Notes: generated from the letters alone by a model not told the origin. Shown: positions 1-11,400, counted from the stretch's first letter. The stretch: 64,000 nucleotides of DNA from Emiliania huxleyi CCMP1516 (GCF_000372725.1 NW_005200469.1:36493-100492), one strand, 5' to 3'. Translations and numbers: made by a program.

Positions 1-124
1 GCCCGGCCCCAACCCTTTAACCCCACCCGGAGGGCCGGGCCGGCCGGCCCAAACCTTTCACCCCCCCCGCGCGCAGGCTGGGCGGCGCCCCCGAGCCTCG
101 GCGCCGGGCTCGGGGTGCACGGCT

Positions 125-550
125 TTGAGGACGTCGCGTGGACCGAGGAGGAGAGGCGCGTGGACGAGCGGCTCGAGGAGGAGGCCGCCGCCGCCGCCGC
201 CGCGACGACCGCGCCGCTGCTCGTCGCGCATCCGCGCCGCAAGGGCGCAGCAGGCCGCCGTCGAGGCCGAGCTCGCCGTCGACAGGCACTTTGTCGCGCG
301 GCCGCCGCCGGCGAGCTCGTCGCCTCGGCCGGCGAGCTCGCCCCTGCTTTCGCAGCTGGCGCTGCTCCGCTCCTCGGCCGACCGGCCGAGCCGCGGCTCT
401 CCGCTCGCCGCACCCGCACCCGCACCCTCGCCGGGCGGGCCGGTGGCGTGCGACATGGCCACCGAGCTTGCCGCCGCGGTGTCCGCCGCGCGGAGGGAGA
501 GGGAGGAGCTGGAGGTGCGGCTGCAGCAGGCGGCGCAGATGCTGATGTAG
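125..550 (+). CDS. 3' end of an unknown gene (coiled-coil tail)
   Basis: Only the C-terminal part can be supported. The last ~90 residues read as protein: a short helical stretch (AARAQQAAVEAELAVD), an Ala/Pro/Ser-rich linker, then a charged amphipathic helix (ARREREELEVRLQQAAQMLM) just before the stop at 548-550. Upstream of about 230 the reading is uncertain, because another plus-strand frame (FEDVAWTEEERRVDERLEEE) also looks coding, so an intron or frame break probably lies there and the start given is nominal. I recognise no family. The gene probably begins before the window. Confidence 0.35.
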   Translation: MRTSRGPRRRGAWTSGSRRRPPPPPPRRPRRCSSRIRAARAQQAAVEAELAVDRHFVARPPPASSSPRPASSPLLSQLALLRSSADRPSRGSPLAAPAPAPSPGGPVACDMATELAAAVSAARREREELEVRLQQAAQMLM

Positions 551-650
551 CTCGCCTTGTACGTCGAGAGGTAACCTCATATGCCCCTGCTGCAGCCGAT
601 CGGCTCTTGGTTAAATGTGTTCATACCCACTCCGACCCTTTCTTCTCTTC

Positions 651-860
651 TCATAAGGTAAGGTAAGGACTAAGGTAAGGTAAATTTCTCCACACACACA
701 AACGTGGGTGGCACCTGGTGGGGCAAGGGGGGGCGACCCTCGCATCTCCACACCCGGACACGGGCAGGAGCCCCACGCGCACGGCATTCAAAGTGCAAGC
801 ACTGGCCCGGTGCACGTGTGGGTGTGCAGCCTGCCCCTCCCTCCCGACAAACCAACTCCC
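651..860 (-). mobile_element. Dispersed copy of the bestrophin-intron repeat (introner-like family 1)
   Basis: This stretch matches two introns at 59368-59613 and 59903-60086: the same AAGGTAAGGTAA edge, the CTCCACACACAC block, the GCCCCACG..CACGGCATTCAAAGTGCAAG core and the trailing GTGGGTGTG. Read on the minus strand it ends TTACCTTACCTTAG, an intron 3' end. No coding exons are evident beside this copy, so it may be an insertion outside a gene or in an untranslated region. Confidence 0.6.
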
Positions 861-2131
861 GCACACACACAATCTTCTCATATAAAATCGGAGGGGGGTC
901 GGCCCACGAGGGGTCGGCCCTTCGTGAACTCGGTGAAGCGACCCAACGATTTCAGAAAGGGAGTGTGATGTGTGTCATACCTCTCACAAACCAACACAAA
1001 AGAATTCGCGCCCCCCCTGCCTCAAAGCTCAATAAGCTCTGACCTGCTGTTTTCACGCTGCTCAGCACGCCCCCCGGTTAAGCTGCGGTGCAAAACTCTT
1101 TTTACCACCTTCAAGTACACCCCTCATTTCCACGCTTTCTTTTTGGAGAATAGAACGGCCAACCTCTCAAACCTCATGTGCCCTCATCTCCCGTCGCGCA
1201 GTCTCTGCGTCTCTCGCCTGCTCTCCTGTCGACTCCAGAGTTCCAGCACAAGCGGCACGTCCTCTGGGCCGGCGCGGGGGCCCCAGAGGGTGTCCATGCG
1301 GGGGGGGGATGGGGCCCCATGGCCCGCTGCAGGCGCCGATTTTTTTGAGTTTCTTTTTTCTTTTTTCGCGACTTTTTACTTGTTTTCATGGGAATTCGGC
1401 GTACTTGCGGCCATGCTATCACGCCTTGCGACAGCCTGTCGGCGCAGCTGACCGTGCCATGATGCACAATTGATCACCTGCATAGCTCGCGGCCTTAGTA
1501 TCAAGCATTCAGTGACGACCTGATCGTACGGCCAGTAGGAAGGTGTCCTTCCAGCTGCGTGCACGCTTCTGGCGCAATGCGCGTCACCTCGGATTGGCTG
1601 CTGGCACTCTCGAGGCTATGCCTACACAGCCTCGCGCGCATGGGCAGTCAAGAGGGACCACGCACCTTCTCAGGACAGCGCCGGTGCCTCTCTCTTGGAC
1701 CGGCAAACTTGGTGGTCTCGTGTCACCAATGTGGGACCAGTGCGGCATCGCGCCATCGACAGCTCTGAACTGCGCCTCACCACTGACCGGGAAGGCCGCC
1801 AAGTGGGCCAGCACAGGTCGCACATTGTGGCAGCAGTCAGCAGTGCATGGCTGATAGCTAGAGCAGCAGCGTCAGGGTCGCAGGGTCGGATCGTGTCAAG
1901 CCTCTCGCCCGGCCGGCCGCGTGCAGACGTCGGCCTGTCTGCTGTCTGGAGTGATCTGTCGGCGGTCAGTACGACCGATCAGGTCGGAGTTTTCTGATGG
2001 TTGGAGGGTCTATCTGTATGTATTGCTCGAGATCTCTCAAAATCTGCCCTCTACTTAACCGTACTTAATCGGGAAGTTGGTGCTCTGAGCGACTCTGAGC
2101 GCCGGAGCCCCGTTTCCGCACTGCATTACTA
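861..2131. other. No gene recognised
   Basis: Moderately AT-richer sequence with T-rich tracts around 1340-1390. Open frames exist but none shows family motifs or convincing composition. It probably holds the 3' flank of the minus-strand gene ending at 2132. Confidence 0.4.
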
Positions 2132-3208
2132 TCATACAACAGTACGCGCAGAGCCAGCCACGCGACGAAAGTGGGAAGACCGCGCGAGCCGAGCCGAGAT
2201 CGGGCTGGCCCTATCGCGGCCCTCGCCGTCGCAAAGCCGTAGTTGCATCGTTGGCGCTCCCCGGTACGTGTCGAGGAGGACGCCGTCCCGCGCGAGAGTG
2301 CCGAAGTAGAACACCCAGCTGAAGCAGTGCACACGCAGGTAGCGGTAAGAGACGTCCACGTCGCCGACAGAGCAAGCGGCAAACGTGGCACAGACGTTCG
2401 CGATCATGACCTTGCCCGCGTTGCCGAGGAAGAGAAGGATGGGCGGGATCACAGTGGTCGCGGCGTCGGCGGTGTATGGCTTGCCCTTCGCATTCATCCG
2501 GGTAGCGCCGGGGAGGGTGGCCAGCACGCCGGGCGCATACCTGTGGGGCCACGGGCGAGTGGGCGGGCGAAATGGACCACCTCCCTGCGCGGGAGCCGCT
2601 CACATCTCGAGAAAGGCCTCGGTGAAGAAGGTGCAGCCGACGGCGAAGAAGACGAGGTTCAGGCTGCTGACGAGGAGCGGCAACTGCGGCTTTCCCGTGG
2701 GCATGAGACTGTCGAAGGCGGGCAAGTGGCTTCCAGCTTCCTTCCAGCCGAGCAAGGCGATAGCGCCGAGGATGAGGAAGAGCACACTTTTCGCGTACAC
2801 CGACTCGACGGGAACTGAGTCGCCAAACTGGCCGGTGGTGGCGAGGTAGCTGTCGTTGATAGCAAAGGCGATCCAAGTGATGCCCACGGAAAGGCATGCG
2901 ACCGACTGTGCCGCCACGACTACTCCATCGCGGGCCAACACGCCGCATCCGCTCGAGAATGCGAGCATATTGCTGCCGGCGATGCCAGCAACGAACTTGA
3001 GCATCACTGCGGATGCGCCGTTGAAGGTGTTGCCCTTGTACGTCTCCATCAGCGCTTGCGGGAAGAAGGCGAGCCCGATGCCGAACGCAAGCGAGACGCT
3101 TTGCGAGATCTTGAGAGCGAGGCTGGCGGAGACCATCTTGAGTGCTGTCGCAGGAGTGAACGCAGGATCATGAACCCCCTTTCTTTTTTTCCTGCTTTTC
3201 GGAGCCAT
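2132..3208 (-). CDS. Multi-pass membrane protein of unknown function
   Basis: Two exons, 3208-2604 and 2540-2132, are joined by a GT-AG intron of 63 bp and give 337 residues. I start at the Met followed by a basic N-terminus (MAPKSRKKRKG), which sits 46 bp from the divergent gene. At least six hydrophobic helices are visible: ALKISQSVSLAFGIGLAFF, AVMLKFVAGIAGSNMLAF, VVVAAQSVACLSVGITWIAF, AKSVLFLILGAIALLGW, LVSSLNLVFFAVGCTFF and, in exon 2, a polar-flanked one. Splicing restores FLEM-YAPGVLATLPG across the junction. No family is recognised. A mildly repeated layout (helix, FF, short loop, GN motif) suggests internal duplication. It is probably an integral endomembrane or plasma-membrane protein. 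Confidence 0.65.
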
Positions 3209-3254
3209 TGTGTTGTGCAGAGAAAGAATTCTTATGGGCGCCGGCTGAGGGCCC
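3209..3254. promoter_or_regulatory. Short divergent (bidirectional) intergenic region
   Basis: Only 46 bp separate the start codons of the minus-strand membrane protein and the plus-strand WD40-like gene, so the two must share a promoter region or overlap in their 5' UTRs. No TATA box is apparent. If either start codon lies further downstream, the gap widens. Confidence 0.4.
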
Positions 3255-5059
3255 ATGCGGGAGGCGTACGGTGCTGCGTCGTCCGACGAGGAGGAGCTTG
3301 CGCCGATCGGCGGCCGACCACGCCTGCATGACCGCGTGCGCACGCTGAAGCCACGAGGCGTCTGGCCTACCTGCATCACCATCACGCCGGACGACGCTCA
3401 CCTCGTCTCGGGCGCTTGGCCGAACACGATCCAAGTCTGGCGCCTCGGCGATGGAAGGCTGGTACGTACGCTCGGGATCCAGGTATGGGGCTTCGAGGAT
3501 GAGCAGGGCTACATGGATCAGGGCATGAAGAAGCAGGGCCCGACCTACAAGGCGTGGCACATGAGGTCGGGTCCTGTCCTCGCACTGCTCGCTTATTATG
3601 CTTCTGCCGACGCGTTTCCTTGCCCCTCGCAGGTCGCCGAAGCGCAACAACTACATCAGCCTGCACGAGAACGAGCGCGGAGACGAGGAGGACATCCTTA
3701 CCGGATGGTGGGAGGGCTACAACTACCAGGATCCGCCGACTCCGCCCGCCGCAAAGCCGCACCACCACAAGGGCGAGATCGTCAGCATCGCCGCGAGCGA
3801 CACGCGAATCATTTCCGTCGGCCGCATCTGGCGCGGCGGCATCGATCCGGTCCTGGGGACTCCGTCGTTCGGCGAGGGGTTCCAAATGGCGCCCAACGGG
3901 ACCGGCCCCGCAGGCTACACCAAGCTGTGGGACCTGCAGACGGGCGAGTGGCTGCGCGACCTCGGCGGGCGGGCCGAGGCGCTCGACATCTCCAACGACC
4001 AGTCGCGCGCCGCTGTCGCGTTCCGGTCGGACGTGAAGATCGTGGCGCTCTCCAACGGCGACCTGCTGCGCCGGGTCAAGGCGGATCCGGGCCTGTACGA
4101 CGTGGCGCTGTCGCACGACAACGCCAGTCTGTACATGCACGGCCACTCCGGCGGGCTCGAGACTGCTGCCAATGTGGCGCAGCGCAACGCGCGAGGATCG
4201 GGAGGCGCGTCTCGCGCTGCTCATGCGGTCTGGCCAGCCCGGCGTCAATCTTTTTGAGGTTGCAGGCCCAGACGGACGCAACTACAACACCTTCCGCGTC
4301 AAGGGCCAGGGCGGCACGCTCACGGTGCTGTCCAGCGGCGTCGTCGTGGCTTCCGATGGCAAGAGCGTGGCCTGCTGGAGCCGTGCGGGGTCCCTCCTGC
4401 AGGAGCGCTCCCTCGGCGACCCGACCGCAGACGATCCGGATGCTCGCAACTTCACGCCGGACGGCGGATCCTGCGACTCGTTCTGTCTCGCACCAGACGC
4501 GACCGAGGTCCTCTTCGGTGGCGAGGGCGGCGACTTTGCAAGCTTCGAGGTGGTTGCAAAGAGCTGTGAGAGTGAGAACTCCGGCGAGGTCATCGCAAAG
4601 ATGCGAGTCGGCGGCCCGCGTTTCACTGGGCGCGTCTCGCAGATCGCCTTCTCCCGCTCGGGGCAGTACGTCGCCAACCTCAACACGTCGCCCGACGGAG
4701 AGCTCGACCCGCGCATTCCTGTGTGGCGCGGGCGGCGCTTCCTCGACGTGCGGGCCGAGAAGGTCGTGCGCACGCGCCTCGACCCTCTCGTCCGGCTCCT
4801 CCTCCTCGTTCGCACCGGCCGCGCTGAGCTCGTCACGGCCGCTACCTCCTCAGCGGACACCACCATCGACGGCGTGGGCCTCCTCTCGAAGCTCGTGACG
4901 GCGGTGGTTGAGGGTTTCGCACGCCGAACAGTGCAGAGCAGAGCCTGACGCGTGGCGCATGGCTTGCTGTAGGACGGCGGCGAGCCCGGCCTCGCGAGCA
5001 TCATCCTGCGCCAGCTCTCGAAGGGGTGGGTCGAGGCCGCCAAGGCGTCCATGCGCTAA
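3255..5059 (+). CDS. WD40-like beta-propeller protein
   Basis: Starts MREAYGAASSDEEELAPIGG. Intron 1 is 3566-3632 (GT-AG, restoring WHM-RSPKRNN) and intron 2 is 4904-4972, before a last exon ending RQLSKGWVEAAKASMR. WD-type blades are visible: ITPDDAHLVSGAWPNTIQVW, GYTKLWDLQTGEWLRDLGG, ALDISNDQSRAAVAF, YDVALSHDNASLYMHG, and later propeller-like strands (LTVLSSGVVVASDGKSVACW, VSQIAFSRSGQYVANL). One base is out of frame near 4190 (AQRNAR / EDREARLALLM), which I read as an indel in the assembly or allele rather than an intron. It is likely a scaffold protein; no specific orthologue is recognised. It diverges from the membrane-protein gene at 3208. Confidence 0.6.
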
Positions 5060-5361
5060 GCCTTTGGCGCCATTGGCATCCCATCCGGCCGTTACGGATG
5101 CAAGCTCCAGGCGACGGCCGTGGTCAGCCGGGCAATGCGAGCAGAATGGTGTGGAAACTCGCGGGTTGTGAAAGACGAGAAGAGCTGGGTCACAGGCAGG
5201 GTGGACGCGGAAGGCCTTGAGTCGGTGCCAGCGCAGGCGTGCGGGGTGCTTGACGGGGTGCGGGACAGTGCCGGGCCCCGGGAGAAAGCGTGTGCAAAGT
5301 AAGAGACTGAAAGCTACCCTGACTCCGGTCGTCGCCGCCCGGTTCGCCGGGTTCGCCGCAC
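5060..5361. other. Intergenic spacer, no gene recognised
   Basis: About 300 bp between the WD40-like gene and the first supported codon of the glycosyltransferase-like gene. An upstream exon of the latter may be hidden here, because its N-terminus looks incomplete. Confidence 0.4.
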
Positions 5362-6224
5362 ACGCTGCTGATCGGCAGCGGCCGCGCTCGCGGCGGCGGC
5401 GTCTCGCGCAAACACCGCGATGTTGTCGCTTCTAACTTCTACAGTCCCGTGCCCAGTGCGTGCGAGGCTGGCAAGAGTAAGACGCGGCTCGCGGCGCAGC
5501 TGCGGCCCTTTTGCGCCTCCGACGACGCCGTGCAGGCAATTATCGCCAACTTTGTGCGTGCGGCGACGCTCGACCTGCTCCAGCGCTTTGCGGTGGCGAC
5601 GGCGTCGCAGGGCGGCGGCTTCGAGTGCTTCGTGACCTACGCCCGCCCACCGAGGAGGCTCGGTCGTGGTTCGCGTCGCTGCTGCAGGAGGGGCGCGTGG
5701 AGGACCGTTGGAGGCTGCAGCCGGTCCTCTCCTCGTCCTCCGCCGCAGCTCCAGCCTCGGAGATATCCTGTGCGACGCGGCGAGCTCGGGCGGCGCGCGG
5801 CTGCGCGCGGGTCTCGTTTCTCGGCGTCGACTGCCCGGACCTTCCCCTCGAGGCGCTGCTCGCCGCCGCGAGCGCCACCTCCGCGCCGGGCGTCGCCGCC
5901 GTCTGCCCAGCGAGCGACGGCGGGTACACCCTGCTCGCGCTGCCCGAGGGCGCGGATGAGCGGCTCTGCTTCTCCGACGTGCGCTGGTCGGCGGGCGACA
6001 CCTGCCTCTCGCAGCTCCAGGCGCTGACCCGAGCCGGACTGACGAGCGCCGTCCTCGAGACGCACTCGGACGTCGACGAGCTGCCCGACTTGCGGGCGCT
6101 CTGGGGTCTGGGCCCGGCTGTTGCGAGCCGGACTCCCAGTGCCCGCACACGAGGGCGATGCTCGCGCCGCGCTCGCGACGACCGACGTCCGCGCCGGCGG
6201 TGCTATGCGGGTGAAATGTTCTGA
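5362..6224 (+). CDS. DUF2064 / TIGR04282-type glycosyltransferase (frame break)
   Basis: The protein matches the rSAM/selenodomain-associated transferase 1 (DUF2064) pattern. An N-terminal nucleotide-binding motif (PVPSACEAGKSKTRLAAQL) corresponds to the family's KaPvpGrvKTRLa, followed by VSFLGVDCPDLPLEAL, then PASDGGYTLLAL, then FSDVRWSAGDT and the closing DVDELPDLRAL. This GT-A-like family transfers or activates nucleotide sugars and is common in bacteria and algae. A base is missing near 5640 (FVTYA / PPTEEARSWFASLLQEG), breaking the frame. The start codon is unresolved; the first coding exon may lie upstream. The end past RALWGLGPAV looks like read-through low-complexity tail. Confidence 0.65.
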
Positions 6225-7654
6225 AAGAAAGTTGCAGCACTCCCCAGCCGACATCGTTGACCCCGTTCTATACTCTACGTCTAGTCCATGGTCTAGTCAC
6301 GCCACACACGGCTTTTTATTAGACGTAGAGCCGTAAGAGTTTGTATCAGAGGCCTCGCCGCGGCACTGGCTGCGCCGCGGTCCCGCACCCGTCGACGCAG
6401 CTCCCCCCGCGGAAGACCGCGCGTAGCAACGTCTTGACGATCGAGATGAGCGTGCCTGAAGCTCGCCCACCTACTGCCCCTGAGAGTTGGTTATTGAGTG
6501 GGATCAGCTCCCCCCCTTGGGATCGAAGCCGCCACAACCTCACACCCAACATCCCAGGCGGGATCAGAAGGGGACTCCACACCGGACACCGCCCGGGCAC
6601 AGCCCCCCTACCCGTCGGATCGCACAGAGGGCCCCCTCGGAGCAGCCCACACACAATCACGCATCGGCAGATTGAGTGCCTGAGTCAGGCAGACAGCACA
6701 GACAAGAGGAGAGAGAGGAGAGAGAGAGAGAGAGAGAGGAGAGAGGAGAGGGTGAGGGTGTGAACACACGTGAGGAGTGGGGGAGGGTGTCTGTGGTGGG
6801 CTGTAGTCCTACTACGTGGTTAGAACCACGCGCCCCTCAGGAGCTTAAGGTAGAGCTGAGCGTCCAAGACGCCTCGGTGCCTCCCACCGGCGTGAAGACC
6901 ATCCGGATCTATCGGGTTCGCCCTCCGGACGGACCCGTCCCCGCGATGGCCCACGGTCCTCCGTCGCCTGGTTGAACCCCCTGCCTCCCGGTTGACCCCC
7001 CGGTCCCCGTACACGACCATGAAATAAACTCAAAGTCCACCACAGCCACCAGCCTCCACCTCCACCCGCGAGCCGCCACCGCTGCCGCCCGCGACGCCGC
7101 CCGCCGCGTCAGATAGCCGCGACGCGCGCATCGAGTCGCGTCGGAGAGCCGCGCCGCACCAGCAGCAGTACCTGCACCACCAGCAGCAGCAGCAGCACCA
7201 CCACCACCACCCGAGAGAGAAGCGCACCTGCCCGACGCCGCCCGCCGCGTCAGACGCTCGCGACGCGCGCGTCGAGCCCAGTCGCACAGCCGCGCCGCGC
7301 CAGCAGCAGCATCGGCACCAGCAGCAGCAGCACCACCACCACCACCAGCAACAGAGACAGGCAGTGCAGGCGCAGAGGCGCTCGCAGAGCGGCGCTCAGC
7401 GCCGCGCACGCCACGCCGCGGACCGTCGGACGAGCGCACCGTACGTCGGCGGCGAGCCGCGTCGCCAGCCGTCTCGCGAGAGAGCGGCGCCGCCGCGTGC
7501 GCGCAGCAGCCGCCGCGGCAGAGGCGAGCCGCGGCGACGTCCGCACTAACGGATAACGGATCTCTCTCTCTCTCTCTCTCTCTCGGCTCACTCGTTCACC
7601 TTCTGCCAAGCCTCGGAGAAAAAGAATGCGGGCGCGCGCCGGTTCGCAGCTGCC
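6225..7654. other. Intergenic region with microsatellite and a local duplication
   Basis: Holds a GA-rich microsatellite (6708-6750) and the imperfect tandem duplication at 7078-7350. A CT microsatellite (7560-7583) lies just before the next gene. No gene recognised. Confidence 0.45.
7078..7350. repeat. Imperfect tandem duplication rich in CAG/CAC
   Basis: Two units of about 140 bp share GACGCCGCCCGCCGCGTCAG, then GCGACGCGCGC.TCGAG, GCCGCGCCGC.CCAGCAGCAG and finally a CAG/CAC triplet run. They look like two copies of one unit with expanded triplets. Confidence 0.7.
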
Positions 7655-9075
7655 ATGTACAAGCAGCTCGCCAGCTCAGCAGCCCCACTCAGCAACCCGT
7701 TCGCGTCTACCATGTACACCGGAGGGGCTGCTGTCCTCGACGTTCGCGCGCGCGGCCTGAGCCTGCTGTCCCCGAGCCAGTCGGGCAGCCTGATCGGCCT
7801 CGGCGTTCGCAGCCGCAACGCAGCAGTCAAGCAGTCGTGCAAGGAGATCATGGTCGGGACGTGGCAATCCGGCGAGGCCACGGTCACCTTCGGAGAGGAG
7901 GTCTTCAGCTGGATCACCGCGCGCGAGGTGCCGGGTGTCGGCTTCGTCTCTCTCAAGCTCAAGACGTCGAGCATCAGCAGCGCAACCTTTGACAAGCGGA
8001 GCAACGTGCTCAAGATCCGCGGTGTTGTGGAGGTGCCGCTGGACGCGCTCAACCGCTGGTACGACCCACTCTCCAACGTCGGTACGCAGCTTTCCCCGCT
8101 GCACGCCCTGCGCGCGCCAGCACTCCTCTTTTGCACACGTTGCCCTCCTCCCCTTCGGTTGCAGGCTCGCCAAAGGGCTACCTCTGCCTCGGCTTCAAGA
8201 CGTATCACGACTTTCTCGAGGTGCTCAAGGCGATCCCGCGGCTCAAGGCGAGGACCAACTTCCAGAACGGCAAGCTCGGTGGCAGCAGCGCTTCGTACGC
8301 TGGAGCAAGCAGCGCGCCCGGCGCCGCCGCAGCTGCGCGAGCCTCCGCTGCTGCCCGGTACGATGAGCGAGCTGCCACGAGCCGCGGCACTGCCACGAGC
8401 CGCGGTGGCGGCTCCAGCGCCGCATCGCGGCAGCTCGCGGCGGCCAGCAGCGGGAAGCAGCCAGCGGCGCGCCCCCAGCCTCCGCTCCACAGCCACGGAG
8501 GGCGCCAGACCACCCTCTCCGACCTCCGCAGCGGCCCCACCCCGGGGCGGACGAACGCCCAGCAGCTCTTTGACCAAGCGACGGGCGGCGGCGGCGGCGA
8601 CGACTTTGAGTCCGATCGCCGTCCGCGCAGTCGTAGGGAGGGGCCCACCGGCGACGGCTGGAGCATCAGCGAAGAGCCCGCCGTGCGCGCTCCGCCGGCG
8701 CAGCGGCGGCGGCTCAACAAGACCGCCGAGCTGGCCGGCGGCAGCCAGGAGACGGCGCACGACCTCGACGAGGACGACTCGCAGCAGCCACCTTCCAGCT
8801 CGCAGGAGGAGTCGTCACAGGTCGAGATCACCGGCGTGCGTTCGCGCGAGGAGAAGGATGCGGAGGGCCGCGCGAACGCGATCGACGTCGACGGGCCGAG
8901 CGGCGAGGCGGGCGGCAGCGAGGCAGAGGCGCGGCCGGCGCAGCGGCCTCGCGTGGAGCGGAGCGTGCGCGAGCGGCTGGTTGAGCTCAAGAGCCTCCAC
9001 GAGGAGGGGCTAATCTCGGAGGCCAACTTCGAGGCGCGGCAGCGCGTGATCCTCGACGACATGTACATGTTGTGA
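7655..9075 (+). CDS. Unknown protein with SHOCT-like C-terminal helix
   Basis: Two exons (7655-8081 and 8165-9075, GT-AG intron of 83 bp) give 445 residues. The first ~175 residues look globular (TFGEEVFSWITAREVPGVGF, DKRSNVLKIRGVVEVPLDALNRWYD, then KGYLCLGFKTYHDFLEVLKA after the junction). The middle is a long Ala/Ser/Gly/Arg-rich disordered region with acidic Ser stretches. The C-terminus, RERLVELKSLHEEGLISEANF.., matches the SHOCT short C-terminal helical motif (leucines, then G-[LI]-[IL]-[ST]-..-E-[FY]). I do not recognise the N-terminal domain, and no function is assigned. A CT microsatellite lies 70 bp upstream, possibly in the 5' UTR. Confidence 0.7.
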
Positions 9076-9515
9076 CACGGGCGGGCGACCCTGAGATCGG
9101 CCTAGCATGGCACTGGCAGGTGACGGCTGACGGCGCACACGACCGCAACGACTTAAGGAGGTGGCCCCTCGCCTATACGCGTTACGCCGTAACCCCTGGG
9201 GATGTACAGGGATAAATAAATAAATAAATAAAAACGGACACCTCTCTACTGTGAGATGGGTAAAAAGGAACAGGGATACGCACTCTCTCGAGTCAACATT
9301 TTCTGTGTGAGTGTGTGAGCCATGTATTTGTGTGTACCTCGATACTACGTAGGGACCGCCCTGTACCCACTCGAGGTACACACAAATACACCTGTGTTAC
9401 GGGATATCGAGGTAGCTGTGAACTGCACCCGATGCATCTCTCCATCTCTACACAGGCGGCCACCTCCCGCGGCGCCGAGCTGTTGACCCCAGACGCAAGG
9501 TTATGGGAGCGCAGC
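9076..9515. other. Intergenic region, no gene
   Basis: Contains a short AAATA microsatellite at 9212-9234 and otherwise unique sequence. A 3' UTR of the upstream gene is the likely content. Confidence 0.4.
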
Positions 9516-9730
9516 GGCCATAACAGGTGTTATCTGTTATGGCTGTTATGTGGCTGGCTGCTCATAACACCCCATAACACCTCATAACACCTCATAACAC
9601 CTCCATCGCTGTTATGGCTGTTATGCCCACCCTACCATAACACCTCATAACACTCATATGTCATAACACATCCCACTGGTTGTTAATGTTATGACAGCCA
9701 GCATAACAACCTCATAACAGCTGTTATGTG
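9516..9730. repeat. CATAACA / TGTTATG cluster 1
   Basis: More than fifteen copies of CATAACA or its complement TGTTATG in about 215 bp, mostly as TCATAACACC, on both strands. It includes the perfect palindrome CATAACAGCTGTTATG at 9713-9728. It is far too dense for chance in GC-rich DNA. Confidence 0.8.
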
Positions 9731-10452
9731 TCCGACGGATTTTTCTTTTGGAGCCCCGCCGCGCGCATCCCGGCGTGGCGGTAAAATTCTTCTTTTGGAG
9801 CGCCCGCCCCGCGCCGCGTAGCTACTACCAGCCAACCATGACCTTGTACCGGGACCATGGCCTACCGGGATCCATCGATCGCGGGACGAGGAAGAGTTTT
9901 ACCCCTCTCCCTTTTCTCCCAGTAAGCTAAGAGTACGTACAACAAACTCCCTCGCACGGGGGACTGGCGCACGGAGCTTTAACTACTAAAAAGCGGGAGC
10001 AGCCAGCTTCCACTTGTTAGAAACCTCGAGACATGCACATGCACATGCAGTGAAAAAGGAAAGAAAAAGCTGAGCCCTGGTGTCGAGGTGTCGAGGCCCG
10101 GTGTCGAGGGTGTCGTGTGTCGATCGAGGCCAGGGCTCAGAGAAAAAGGACGGGAGATAAATTGCGGGAAAGACATACCAAGGTACATGTACATGTTTAA
10201 AACGGAGGGAAGCGTGCAGAGCTGCAGAGAGTACGAGTTAGAAACGGGAAGCAATTGCGTGAAGGGGGGGGGGGGGGTCTTGATTGAGAAATCTGAAGCC
10301 ATCGCTCAGCCTCAGTCAGGAGGCAGGTTGATGTTATTGAATTGAACTTCAGGGCAAACGAGAAAATATTTGGCGATCGATGCCGAACCCCGCGCGCGGC
10401 AGCGCGCGAAGCGAAAATTGCAGCGGCGAGCAGTTCGGTGTGGCCTCTCGGG
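9731..10452. other. Intergenic region between the CATAACA clusters
   Basis: Two copies of TTCTTTTGGAGC.CC near 9743 and 9791, a short GTGTCGAGG tandem at 10078-10128, and a 14-G run near 10265. No gene recognised. Confidence 0.4.
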
Positions 10453-10562
10453 CCATAACACCGTGGATCCGGGACGGCCCTCTCATAGGGCCCATAACAC
10501 CCATAACACCCATAACATGTTATGGGCTGCTATGCCCCGAGAGCCATAACACCATAACAATA
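10453..10562. repeat. CATAACA / TGTTATG cluster 2
   Basis: The same motif recurs about 750 bp downstream of cluster 1. It includes the 18-bp perfect palindrome CCCATAACATGTTATGGG at 10509-10526 and direct CCATAACAC repeats on either side. Confidence 0.75.
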
Positions 10563-11142
10563 ACTGTGTCAGAGGTGACCTTGGACGGACGGAAAAACAC
10601 CCCCCCTTTTATGCCTGACCCTGGCCATGGCCTCTCTGGGGGTGAGCTGGGCCGGCCGCCTCCGGGTCCGCCACTCGCACGATGGGCTCGCGTCCGGGAG
10701 AGCATCCGAGACCCGCGGTTGTCCGCTCGCTGGGCGCGACCTACATGGAAATCCACTGCACACAGATCTGTGCTTTTGGCGCCTATTGCTCGCTCTCTGT
10801 GCAATCGCAACGCCAGAGGCCGTGCTTGGAGAGTGTGTCGCAGTGCTGCTACGTCAGTGGATTGAGCCGCGACGCAGGCTCCATCGGTGAGCTGCGGCGG
10901 CGCACCGGCCGCTCCATGCATGCTCTCCGGCGAGCCGTCGCAAACGCGTTTCCGTCCGCCCGTTTCATCGAGTTTGCCCGAGTGGTAAAATGCAATCGAA
11001 TCTGCCCGAGTGGTCAAGTAAAACTTTGCCTTTCGTAAAAGTTGCCCGAGTGGTCTGTGGGGAAAAAACGAAAATCGAGACGGACTTCTTGAACGGCCGG
11101 GCAACATGTCTTCCTTACTATTATTAATTGATGCTTTTTGCA
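10563..11142. other. Intergenic region, no gene
   Basis: Three copies of TGCCCGAGTGGT at about 10976, 11002 and 11041 are the only structure seen. They resemble a tRNA A box, but no tRNA fold is apparent. Confidence 0.4.
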
Positions 11143-11400
11143 CGGCTGAGCCCCCCCCCCCCCCTCCCCCGCGCCCACTCCCTGCCCTCTCCCGCCACGC
11201 ACTCCGTCAGAGCCCCCTCCCTTTTTGCCAAAAGGGATTTTTGAAATTTAAAAAAAACAGTGGGGGGGGGGGCGTTTAAAAAGTTTTTACCCCCCCCTTT
11301 AATTTGGGGGGGGCCCTTTTTTGCCCCCCCCCCCTCCCCCTTGGCCTTTTTTTGACCCCCCCCCCCCCCGGGGCCCCCCCCCCCCCCCCCTCCCCCTGGC
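11143..11400. other. Homopolymer-inflated low-quality sequence (block 1)
   Basis: Runs of C, G, T and A of 6-20 bases follow each other with almost no normal sequence. The order of blocks (TTTTTGCC.., GGG..CGTTTAAAA, CCCCCCCTTTAATTTGGGGGG, TTTTTTGACCC) recurs at 13130-13370. This looks like miscalled or gap-filled sequence. Confidence 0.65.

Noticed and set aside
10976-11055. Three TGCCCGAGTGGT motifs resembling a tRNA A box
   Set aside because: No matching B box, anticodon arm or acceptor stem could be drawn around any of them; they may be SINE debris but are not tRNA genes.
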